A stretch of DNA of 9,378 nucleotides from Ruminococcus sp. UBA5129 (lineage in GTDB: Bacteria; Bacillota; Clostridia; Oscillospirales; Ruminococcaceae), in the NCBI GenBank assembly GCA_002414125.1, contig DHYN01000002.1, positions 12,955 through 22,332 on the forward strand, in the 5' to 3' direction. The notes under the pieces were generated by a model, which did not search any database, was not told the origin of the DNA, and saw only the letters and a program-made list of their open reading frames with translations. Position numbers and translations under genes: made by a program. This document shows, piece by piece, positions 1-5,842 of the stretch; the stretch's first letter is position 1; each line of letters starts with the position of its first letter.

Positions 1-354
1 GACCCGAATCTTATGCAGCAGGTCATTTATAACCTCGTTGAAAATGCTGTGAAATTCGTAAACGAAGGAGGTAAGATCTCATTCGCATTTGAAAAGAACA
101 GCGATCGTATATGCTCGTTCGCAATAAGAAATTCCGGCGAGGGACTCAAAAACGAGGAGATACAGCGCGTTTTCGACCGCTTCTATAAAACCGATGAATC
201 GCGCGGCAAGGATAAAACAGGTCTCGGACTCGGTCTCTCCATTTCGAGAAAGATCGTTCACCTCCACCACGGTCATATCGTGGTAAAAAGCGTCTACGGC
301 GAATATACCGAGTTCTCCGTGCAGATACCTTTCGATGCATCAAAGGAAAAATAA
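1..354 (+). CDS. Sensor histidine kinase, C-terminal ATPase domain (5' end outside window)
   Basis: This is the catalytic end of a two-component sensor kinase, which binds ATP and phosphorylates its own histidine in response to a signal, usually at the membrane. The frame is open from base 1, so the sensor, membrane and dimerisation parts lie upstream of the window. Seen in order are the N box (NLVENAVKF), a G1-like motif (RNSGEGL), the F box (VFDRFYK) and the G2 box (GLGLGLSIS), followed by the usual final strands ending in QIPF. G1 begins with Asn rather than the textbook Asp, a variant I know from other Firmicutes kinases, so it need not mean inactivity. The stop is 75 bases before the protease start and no terminator is visible between, so the two are probably co-transcribed. 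The matching response regulator is probably just upstream, which is inference. Confidence 0.93.
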   Translation, partial: DPNLMQQVIYNLVENAVKFVNEGGKISFAFEKNSDRICSFAIRNSGEGLKNEEIQRVFDRFYKTDESRGKDKTGLGLGLSISRKIVHLHHGHIVVKSVYGEYTEFSVQIPFDASKEK

Positions 355-429
355 TGACCCCAATCCCATAAAGTGCACACAGATTTGAGCGTGCAGTGTA
401 GAACACCGATCACAAGAAAGGATACAAAT

Positions 430-1782
430 ATGGACGAAAAAGATAATTCATTTGACGAGCGTGCAACGGTCAACTCCCCTTCTGCTCCCACTCATGAAGA
501 TCCGGGAGTCCCGAATCGCCTTGAATACGATTCTTTCATGTACGAGCCTCTCGGCTTTGAAGAACTCGACAGGGCTCTTGCAGAGGAGGCTGCCCAAGAA
601 GCAGAAATAAAAAGAAAGCTGCGCAAAAAACGTATACTTATATGGTCGCTGGTAGCTGTAATATGCGTAGCGATTTTTATCACGGTTTACAATATTGCTT
701 CACTCTTATCCCCGTTCGGGAAGAACAGCCTCGGTGGAAAGAACAGCGTAGTCCTCTACCGCGAGAAAAAACCCGAGGGCGCTGCCGAAGCGGAAACGCT
801 CAAGGACGAATCGGGAAGATACACGACCATCGGTATCCCTACCGTTGTGCGCCCGTCTGTTGTGGAGATATATACATATTCCGACTCGGCTTATACAACT
901 CCGATCGGCTCGGGCTCTGGCATCATCCTCTCCGAGGACGGATATATACTAACGAATGAGCATGTTCTCAAGTCTGACGGTTACCACGTTGTCATAACCT
1001 CTGATGACAAACGTTATAACGCAAAGATAATAGGAAGAGACGCAAAAACCGACCTTGCAGTCGTTAAGGTGACCGCTCAGGGTCTGACTCCTGCAGTGCT
1101 TGGCGATTCAGATGAGACCGTCGTGGGAGAGCAGGTAATGGCTATCGGCAATCCTGCCGGACTCTCAGGCACCGTCACAGATGGCATAGTTTCGGCTGTC
1201 GGAAGAAAGATCAAGTCCGTTTCAACAGGCTTTGAAATGAACTGCATCCAAACAAATGCAGATATAAGCCCGGGAAATTCGGGTGGTGCGCTCGTCAACA
1301 TGTACGGTCAGGTCATCGGCGTCACTTCCTCAAAATACGTCAGCTCATCCTACGAGGGACTGGGTTTCGCTATCGCGATAAACGATGCGATGCCGATCGT
1401 TGAAGAGCTTATCAGCAATGGCTATATCGCCGGAAGATTCCGCATCGGCATTGAGCTTATCGGCACAAAGACTGACGCTCAGAGAGCTTCGGTCGAGGAG
1501 GAACTCGGATATACGCTGCCAGATGACTTCTATGGTATCTATATCGTCAATATTGACGAGTCCTTTGACATCTTCAACACAGAGCTTAAGCCGGGCGATT
1601 TCATTATCTCCGTAAACGGCAAGACGGTCAAGGACTATTCGGATTTTTATGACACAATTAGCTCCCAATACAGTGCTGGCGACAAAGTACCTGCAAAATG
1701 CGCTCACCTCGATGATGAGGGAAACATCAGCTTCTACGACATCAAATTCGAGCTCAAAGAGGACACCTCGGGAGATTTCTGA
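430..1782 (+). CDS. Membrane-anchored HtrA/DegP-like serine protease with PDZ domain
   Basis: This 450-residue protein is an S1C trypsin-like protease that degrades or handles misfolded proteins outside the membrane. Residues 1-67 are acidic then basic and probably cytoplasmic. One membrane helix spans about 69-93. The protease domain follows with the triad His178 (TNEHVL), Asp208 (KTDLAVV) and Ser284 (SPGNSGGAL). A PDZ domain covers roughly 335-445 (GDFIISVNGKTV), with an insert between its first strand and the GIYIV strand. The ATG at 430 is chosen over the in-frame GTG at 373 because AAGAAAGG lies 8 bases before it. Being next to a histidine kinase recalls the CssRS-HtrA secretion-stress circuit of Bacillus, although that control is inferred here. 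No T-rich terminator follows the stop. The next one on this strand is at 2177-2219, so the message may run antisense through the convergent gene. Confidence 0.95.
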   Translation: MDEKDNSFDERATVNSPSAPTHEDPGVPNRLEYDSFMYEPLGFEELDRALAEEAAQEAEIKRKLRKKRILIWSLVAVICVAIFITVYNIASLLSPFGKNSLGGKNSVVLYREKKPEGAAEAETLKDESGRYTTIGIPTVVRPSVVEIYTYSDSAYTTPIGSGSGIILSEDGYILTNEHVLKSDGYHVVITSDDKRYNAKIIGRDAKTDLAVVKVTAQGLTPAVLGDSDETVVGEQVMAIGNPAGLSGTVTDGIVSAVGRKIKSVSTGFEMNCIQTNADISPGNSGGALVNMYGQVIGVTSSKYVSSSYEGLGFAIAINDAMPIVEELISNGYIAGRFRIGIELIGTKTDAQRASVEEELGYTLPDDFYGIYIVNIDESFDIFNTELKPGDFIISVNGKTVKDYSDFYDTISSQYSAGDKVPAKCAHLDDEGNISFYDIKFELKEDTSGDF

Positions 1783-2170
1783 CCTCCTTCGGACGTGGAG
1801 AATTTACTCCGCGAACACCTCCGCAAGCGCCTGCGAGGACGTATCTTATAAGGCTTGGAATACTCTTCAAGCTCCCGAAGAGAATTATCCCTATGACCGA
1901 AACGACTGTGTACATGAGCGCTCCGACAACAGCTCCCTCAGCCAATCCGTGTCGGCGACGGTATTTTCCGCATAGCATTGCGCCCGAGCATGCTCCGACT
2001 ACCTCCGATGCTGCGGCGAAAAATCCAATATATTCGCTGCTCCCGAGAACGAAAAAGGTCAATGCAGCCGAGAGAGCCGCTGCCGCAGCCAGTACGGCAA
2101 GTCCGACCGCAGCATATGGCAGAACCCCGAGGGAAAGGCGTTTTTTACTGCTTTTTCTGCGTCTGTGCAT
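1754..2170 (-). CDS. TIGR04086-like small four-helix membrane protein
   Basis: This 138-residue integral membrane protein has no known biochemical role. After a strongly basic N-terminus (HRRRKSSKKR) come four hydrophobic segments at about 16-41, 48-66, 77-98 and 104-118. The pattern of a Cys/Gly-rich second helix, the basic loop CGKYRRRHGLAEGAVVG, and an end in GACGGVRGVN matches my recollection of the TIGR04086/YrzE-type family. A database search would be needed to confirm it. The last 15 or so residues (SPRPKEV onward) extend past the usual family end and overlap the tail of the protease gene by 29 bases in the opposite direction. The start has a full GCGGAGGT Shine-Dalgarno 6 bases upstream, but that site sits in a long hairpin. 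It lies 53 bases after the XRE regulator on the same strand, so read-through from that gene is likely to supply transcript. Confidence 0.78.
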   Translation of the reverse strand: MHRRRKSSKKRLSLGVLPYAAVGLAVLAAAAALSAALTFFVLGSSEYIGFFAAASEVVGACSGAMLCGKYRRRHGLAEGAVVGALMYTVVSVIGIILFGSLKSIPSLIRYVLAGACGGVRGVNSPRPKEVRNLPRCPL

Positions 2171-2212
2171 AATTATACCTCCGCGTTGAATTACTAAATT
2201 CTATGCGGAGGT
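2171..2212 (-). promoter_or_regulatory. Shine-Dalgarno of the TIGR04086-like gene buried in a hairpin
   Basis: On the - strand the ribosome binding site GCGGAGGT (2184 down to 2177) is the 3' arm of the 15-pair hairpin described for this place, and its partner ACCTCCGC lies just upstream at 2212-2205. A transcript arriving from the XRE gene would therefore carry a fully paired ribosome binding site, which should keep translation of the membrane protein low. The pairing is seen in the sequence. The effect on expression is inference. Confidence 0.55.
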
Positions 2213-2219
2213 TTTTTTT
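2177..2219 (+). terminator. Strong rho-independent terminator (+ strand)
   Basis: Bases 2177-2192 pair with 2197-2212. The run is ACCTCCGCGT, one T.T mismatch, then GAATT, closed by the loop ACTA. That gives 15 pairs including one G.T wobble, followed directly by eight T residues (2212-2219). It is the first good terminator on the + strand after the protease stop at 1782, about 400 bases further on. A message ending here would be antisense to the whole TIGR04086-like gene. On the - strand the hairpin is followed by TATAATT rather than a T run, so it should not stop transcription that way. Confidence 0.8.
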
Positions 2220-2223
2220 ATTA

Positions 2224-3210
2224 TTACTTCGATTTTTTGCACACTGCTCCCGTAATCATTGCGACAACAGGACACAGGAGTGAGGATACAGGCCAGATTA
2301 TCCAGCTTCTTCTCCAATCCATAGTTATGAAGCTGTATGCGAGGAATACCGCCGTAACGATGAGCCAAAATGCACCGATAACTTTTCCGACTGTCGATGC
2401 GGCTCTGAGCTTTTTGCGTCTTGAATAATTCTCCTCTTGAAGAAGTTTTTTGTATCCGCTGTTGATGATACCCGATCTTACTAAAACAAATACTGCCGCT
2501 GCTACCATTCCAAAAAGTATGAGTACACCTATGTCCGCATTCAAATTTAATATATCGAAAATGATGACAGGTACAGGCGAAAGGACACACAATATTACAC
2601 CGAGAACTACATTGAGCGTATGCTTCGGACGAAAACGATTCTGTTTATCCTTTACCATTCCGTCAACGCCGTATTCGGTGTCGATGAGCTCATGACCAAG
2701 AAAGTCGAACGGCTGCATGAGCATTACCGAGAATATGAAAAGTGCAACCGCCGCAGCAACTATAACGAACATTATAACTGCGCCGAAGTCCTCAAGCCGC
2801 GTTCCTCCGACAAGAATATCTGCAATGAGAGGCACGAGCAGCGAAAGGATGCAGAGTGCAACTCCTATAGCCGTAAAAAGCGAGTGTTTCTCGTTCTTCT
2901 CCAAAAATTCATTTGCCTCAGCCATTGTCACATGACGCATAGGAGGCTCAGTCTCGTCAGGAGAGTCTGAATCTGCGCTGCCTGCACTGACAGAAGCAGC
3001 TTGTTCTATGTCAAGCTCATCCTTCAGAAGAACATCTGTGCTGACTGAGAATATCTCACCTAATTTAAGTATACGGTTGAGGTCGGGAGTAGACTGTGCG
3101 CTCTCCCATTTTGAAACCGACTGTCTGCTCACTCCGAGCTTATCTGCAAGCTCCTCCTGTGACATGCCCGATTTTTTTCTGAGTTCGATTATTTTATCTG
3201 CGAGAATCAT
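2224..3210 (-). CDS. XRE-family regulator with six membrane segments
   Basis: This 328-residue protein joins a Cro/C1-type DNA-binding domain to a membrane domain. Residues 1-65 hold the helix-turn-helix, with recognition helix SRQSVSKWE (28-36) and the common clostridial ending DVLLKDE. An acidic linker covers about 66-105. Six hydrophobic segments follow at about 111-134, 142-165, 198-221, 225-246, 274-296 and 303-323. Pairs one and two resemble each other ([18 protein letters not shown] against [18 protein letters not shown]), so the membrane part looks internally duplicated. The ATG at 3210 is preferred to an upstream in-frame start near 3252 because GGAGGT lies 8 bases before it and the helix-turn-helix begins right after it. 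It has its own promoter and operator-like repeats upstream, suggesting self-regulation. The signal sensed by the membrane part is unknown. Confidence 0.9.
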   Translation of the reverse strand: MILADKIIELRKKSGMSQEELADKLGVSRQSVSKWESAQSTPDLNRILKLGEIFSVSTDVLLKDELDIEQAASVSAGSADSDSPDETEPPMRHVTMAEANEFLEKNEKHSLFTAIGVALCILSLLVPLIADILVGGTRLEDFGAVIMFVIVAAAVALFIFSVMLMQPFDFLGHELIDTEYGVDGMVKDKQNRFRPKHTLNVVLGVILCVLSPVPVIIFDILNLNADIGVLILFGMVAAAVFVLVRSGIINSGYKKLLQEENYSRRKKLRAASTVGKVIGAFWLIVTAVFLAYSFITMDWRRSWIIWPVSSLLCPVVAMITGAVCKKSK

Positions 3211-3241
3211 AAAAAGTACCTCCGAATTATGTTTAGGGTTT

Positions 3242-3254
3242 GAATGCTGCATTC
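3242..3254. promoter_or_regulatory. 13-base dyad in the XRE gene leader
   Basis: GAATGC-T-GCATTC is a perfect 6-1-6 inverted repeat lying between the predicted transcription start and the ribosome binding site of the XRE-membrane regulator gene. It has the same geometry as the CAACCG-A-CGGTTG dyad further upstream. An operator role is inference. Confidence 0.4.
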
Positions 3255-3271
3255 GTGTTTTCCATGATTAT

Positions 3272-3301
3272 ATTTTACCATATCACAGCAGGATCAGTCA
3301 A
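3272..3301 (-). promoter_or_regulatory. Sigma-A-type promoter for the XRE-membrane regulator
   Basis: Read on the - strand, TTGACT (3301-3296) and TAAAAT (3277-3272) are 18 bases apart, giving a start near 3265 and a leader of about 55 bases. A second candidate is TTGACA (3326-3321), 17 bases from the weak TATTGA (3303-3298). Its -35 overlaps the CAACCG/CGGTTG dyad, so a bound repressor would cover it. TATAAT (3272-3267) is also present but has no well-placed -35. I cannot decide between the starts from sequence alone. Confidence 0.5.
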
Positions 3302-3323
3302 TAAAGTCGACTTAGAAATTTGT

Positions 3324-3381
3324 CAACCGACGGTTGCAATTACCATATATAGGCGAAAACTGCGGTTGCATATCGGTTGCA
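3324..3381. repeat. Phased CGGTTGCA repeats with a dyad (candidate operator)
   Basis: The 8-mer CGGTTGCA occurs three times in the same direction at 3331-3338, 3363-3370 and 3374-3381. The first copy is also half of a perfect dyad, CAACCG-A-CGGTTG (3324-3336). Start-to-start distances are 32 and 11 bases, close to three turns and one turn of DNA, so all copies face the same side of the helix. The cluster lies directly upstream of the regulator promoter and downstream of the YajC terminator. That suits a binding array for a DNA-binding protein, most simply the XRE protein itself. That it binds here is inference. Confidence 0.5.
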
Positions 3382-3383
3382 TC

Positions 3384-3411
3384 AAAAAAGACTGCCGCAT
3401 GTGCAGCAGTC
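3384..3411 (-). terminator. Rho-independent terminator after yajC
   Basis: On the - strand GACTGCTGC (3411-3403) pairs with GCGGCAGTC (3398-3390) over nine pairs with one G.T wobble, a four-base loop, and a run of six T residues (3389-3384). It begins 16 bases after the yajC stop and isolates that gene from the regulator downstream. Confidence 0.9.
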
Positions 3412-3426
3412 CTGTGATATTTTGGA

Positions 3427-3939
3427 TCAGTCCTTATTCTTCTTTTTAGACTTCTTTTCGTCCTCAGTGTCATCAACTACGGCTGCTGAGGTAAGCGCTG
3501 AAGAATCGCCCTTCTTGGCTGCTGCCTTAGCTTCCTTGGCGCGCTCAAGAGCGGTAGTATTCTCCGAGACAGCCCAGAGCTTTATGCGCATCTTATTTCT
3601 TTCGCCGCCTGTCTCAATAACGATGTTGTCGTCACCCTTGCGGATAACCATACCAACGATACCGCCGATAGTTACGATCTCATCGCCGATCTCGATGTTT
3701 GACTGCATTGCCTTTGTTTCCTTTTCCTTCTTCTTCTGAGGACGGATCATGAGGAAATACATGAGCACGAAGATGAGTGCGAGCGAGATGAGCATGCTGA
3801 TTCCCGATCCCTGTGCAGTGCCCGACTGCGCCGAACCCGATGACTCGCCCTCGGCAAATGCATTCAGTGCAGATACAGCGGTAACTGCTGATACAGCCCA
3901 TACAGACATTGCTGCTTTGAATATTTTCTTGAAGTTCAT
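3427..3939 (-). CDS. yajC: YajC family protein, Sec translocase accessory subunit
   Basis: YajC is a small membrane protein that associates with SecDF and YidC at the protein-export channel. The core is plain: a membrane helix at about 47-64, then RPQKKKEKE (66-74), then IEIGDEIVTIGGIVG (82-96) and the following beta strands. At 170 residues it is longer than the roughly 110 of E. coli YajC. It adds an N-terminal signal-like segment (basic start, hydrophobic 10-28, AFA-E at 27-30) and a charged C-terminal tail ending in KKSKKKNKD. If the first segment is cut as a signal peptide, the linker to the second helix lies outside. If not, the protein spans the membrane twice. An AGGAGAG ribosome binding site precedes the ATG. 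It stands alone between its own promoter and terminator, with no secD or secF beside it in the window. Confidence 0.93.
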   Translation of the reverse strand: MNFKKIFKAAMSVWAVSAVTAVSALNAFAEGESSGSAQSGTAQGSGISMLISLALIFVLMYFLMIRPQKKKEKETKAMQSNIEIGDEIVTIGGIVGMVIRKGDDNIVIETGGERNKMRIKLWAVSENTTALERAKEAKAAAKKGDSSALTSAAVVDDTEDEKKSKKKNKD

Positions 3940-3974
3940 AATATCTCTCCTGTCTAATAATTAAATACTTTTTT

Positions 3975-4003
3975 ATTATATCACATCATAACAGAGATTT
4001 CAA
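3975..4003 (-). promoter_or_regulatory. Sigma-A promoter of yajC
   Basis: On the - strand TTGAAA (4003-3998) is 17 bases from a perfect TATAAT (3980-3975), which also has an extended -10 TG. It lies in the 82-base gap after the MATE gene and 36 bases before the yajC ATG. This makes yajC independently transcribed even though the MATE gene points the same way. Confidence 0.8.
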
Positions 4004-4021
4004 GAGGTTTTGCGAATTATT

Positions 4022-5371
4022 TTACAGTTTTTTTGTTAATTTATTTGGCATGTCAATATTCATACAGATATACACAACCGCGCAGATCACAACAGAAAGA
4101 ATCGAACCGAATGTTGAAGCAAGTCCCATAGGAAACAGCGTATCCGTGAAGAGTACTGATGCAAAATATGCCACGGGGACACGAACGAGTACGATCGAGG
4201 CACAGTTATGTATAAAAGAAACTACCGAACGTCCGCAGGCACAGAAATAGCCGCTGAAACAGAAATGAATGCCTGCGAAGAGACAGTCGAAGATATATCC
4301 GCGCATATACTGTCCGCCAAGAAGTGCGACATGTAAGCTGTCGGTAAAAAGCGATACGACAGGCTCAGCAAAAAGCATCATAGAGGCAGATGAGACGATA
4401 CCAAACGAAACTGCCGCGAAAATTGCGTATCGAACTGTTTTTCTGACTCGGTCTGCTCTTCCTGCACCGATGCATTGAGCCGTTATTACCGAGACCGCCG
4501 AGAGCATTGAGGACGGAATGAGGAAGAACATGCCAATGAGCTTCTCCACTATCCCAACAGCTGCCGCATCGTCAAGACCTCTGCGATTCGCAAAAACTGT
4601 TATAGCGATAAACGAGACCTGTATGAAAACGTCCTGTGCTGATACAGGAATGCCTATGGTGAGTATTTGCCGAATAAGTCTCGGTTCGAGACGGAGCATC
4701 CCTTTTCTGAGACCGAGTTCATCTCGTCTCCTTGCAATAACTATCAACGAGATGAGTACGCTGAATGTCTGCGAAAGTGTAGTTCCGAGAGCAGCGCCTA
4801 TTGCGCCCATTTCAAGCGCTCCGATGAAAAGGTAGTCCAACCCGATATTCACCGCGCAGGCTGCCGCGACAAAGTACATAGGTGTTTTTGAATCGCCAAG
4901 CCCTCTAAAGATCGAGCTAATAATATTGTACGCTGTGATGAACGGGATGCCGAGAAAGCACACTGTCATATAGCGGCGTGTCTCATCTATTGCCTCGGGC
5001 GGAGTCCGAAGAAGAAGAATTATCGGTCTGCAAAGCATTAAGAGGACTGCCGTGAGAACGAGCGATAATGTAAGCATCATCGTTATGGTATTTCCAATGA
5101 TCTTTGAGACCTTTTCTCTGTTTGATTCGCCGACCGCCTTGCCGATCAGCACTGTCGAACCCATTGCAAGTCCCACGATCATGACCGTCAGCAGATGCAT
5201 CGCCTGTGAGCCGATAGATACTCCCGTAGTGCTTCCGGTGTCGTTGAACTGACCTATAATGAACAGATCTGCCATTCCGTATAGTGTTTGCAGGAAAAAT
5301 GATATGAGGTATGGCAGCGAAAAGTACGCGAGGTTTCCGAAAACGCTACCCTCAGTAAGTGATCTTTTCAT
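4022..5371 (-). CDS. MATE family multidrug/drug-cation antiporter
   Basis: This 449-residue transporter is of the multi-antimicrobial extrusion type, which exports drugs or metabolites in exchange for Na+ or H+. It has the expected twelve hydrophobic helices in two halves, joined by a basic loop near the middle (ARRRDELGLRKGMLRLEPR). Family signs include the N-terminal LPYLISFFLQTLYGMADLFIIG, the first-half FRGLGDSKTPMYFVA and the second-half IGIPVSAQDVFIQ. Length is typical. An AGGAGATG ribosome binding site precedes the ATG and a consensus promoter lies just beyond. The substrate cannot be told from sequence, and neither neighbour helps: yajC downstream has its own promoter. No convincing terminator follows the stop, so some read-through into yajC is possible. 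Confidence 0.94.
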   Translation of the reverse strand: MKRSLTEGSVFGNLAYFSLPYLISFFLQTLYGMADLFIIGQFNDTGSTTGVSIGSQAMHLLTVMIVGLAMGSTVLIGKAVGESNREKVSKIIGNTITMMLTLSLVLTAVLLMLCRPIILLLRTPPEAIDETRRYMTVCFLGIPFITAYNIISSIFRGLGDSKTPMYFVAAACAVNIGLDYLFIGALEMGAIGAALGTTLSQTFSVLISLIVIARRRDELGLRKGMLRLEPRLIRQILTIGIPVSAQDVFIQVSFIAITVFANRRGLDDAAAVGIVEKLIGMFFLIPSSMLSAVSVITAQCIGAGRADRVRKTVRYAIFAAVSFGIVSSASMMLFAEPVVSLFTDSLHVALLGGQYMRGYIFDCLFAGIHFCFSGYFCACGRSVVSFIHNCASIVLVRVPVAYFASVLFTDTLFPMGLASTFGSILSVVICAVVYICMNIDMPNKLTKKL

Positions 5372-5401
5372 AGCACATCTCCTATATTATTGTACATATT
5401 A

Positions 5402-5430
5402 ATTATATCAAACACTCCACGAAAAGTCAA
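5402..5430 (-). promoter_or_regulatory. Sigma-A promoter of the MATE gene
   Basis: On the - strand TTGACT (5430-5425) and a perfect TATAAT (5407-5402) are separated by 17 bases, with an extended -10 TG. Transcription should start near 5395, about 24 bases before the ATG at 5371. Confidence 0.82.
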
Positions 5431-5842
5431 CAAGAACAGAATCACGAGACACGACAATATAATGCCGTTATCTTGTCTGTCATAATTAACCTCACTTTTC
5501 GACAGATACAGCAAGCAAGGAAGTAAAAATATATAAACAAAATCATGAAAAGGTCTTAAACAAAAAAAAATATTTAAAGATGTCCCTTTTTTGTCACCTC
5601 GGGAGAATGTATTATATGAAACGCGTTTCTGCTGTTGCTAATGCACCATTGATTCTGACAGCAAAAAGTATGTATATCCGATTTTCTGTAATGTGTGTAT
5701 GATATGTATCGGCGACCCGGCTAAGACTGTTTACGATTTGTATGACTTACGTTGATATAGGACAAGTATACAAAAATGATGCGGATGTGATACAACTCTG
5801 ATGTGTCGGGAATTTATAATAAGGGTTAAGAGAGGAGTTATC
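5431..5842. other. Spacer between divergent genes, no convincing gene
   Basis: The spacer separates the divergent MATE and C39-peptidase genes. It holds an AT-rich stretch (about 5519-5578, with a run of nine A) and a weak inverted repeat TCTGTC/GACAGA (5476-5481 with 5501-5506). Two short + strand frames also occur. One runs 5580-5702 with ATGs at 5580, 5607 and 5616; the last gives 28 residues with GGGAGA nine bases upstream. The other is open 5642-5755 in a different frame without a good start, and reads protein-like near its end (GDPAKTVYDLYDLR). They could be one small frameshifted gene or chance. I recognise no family. Confidence 0.5.
5815..5836 (+). promoter_or_regulatory. -10 box and ribosome binding site of the C39-peptidase gene
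   Basis: A perfect TATAAT lies at 5815-5820 and AGAGGAG at 5831-5837, 5 bases before the ATG at 5843. No good -35 is found 16-18 bases upstream of the -10, so promoter strength may depend on an activator, or the true promoter may be further upstream. The ribosome binding site sets the start at 5843 rather than the in-frame ATG at 5801, which would overlap the -10 box. Confidence 0.4.

Noticed and set aside
373..429. Upstream GTG start for the protease
   Set aside because: No ribosome binding site precedes it. The ATG at 430 has one, and the extra 19 residues do not look like a conserved N-terminus.
1794..1813. Small hairpin CGTGGAG/CTCCGCG just after the protease stop as its terminator
   Set aside because: It has only seven pairs with one wobble and no T run after it. 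It also lies in the coding region of the convergent gene.
5474..5508. Inverted repeat TCTGTC/GACAGA as an operator or terminator
   Set aside because: The arms are short, the loop is 19 bases, no T run follows, and there are no further copies nearby.
5591..5617. TTGTCA with TATATG 16 bases on as a promoter
   Set aside because: Both boxes are imperfect and no supported gene follows within a normal distance.
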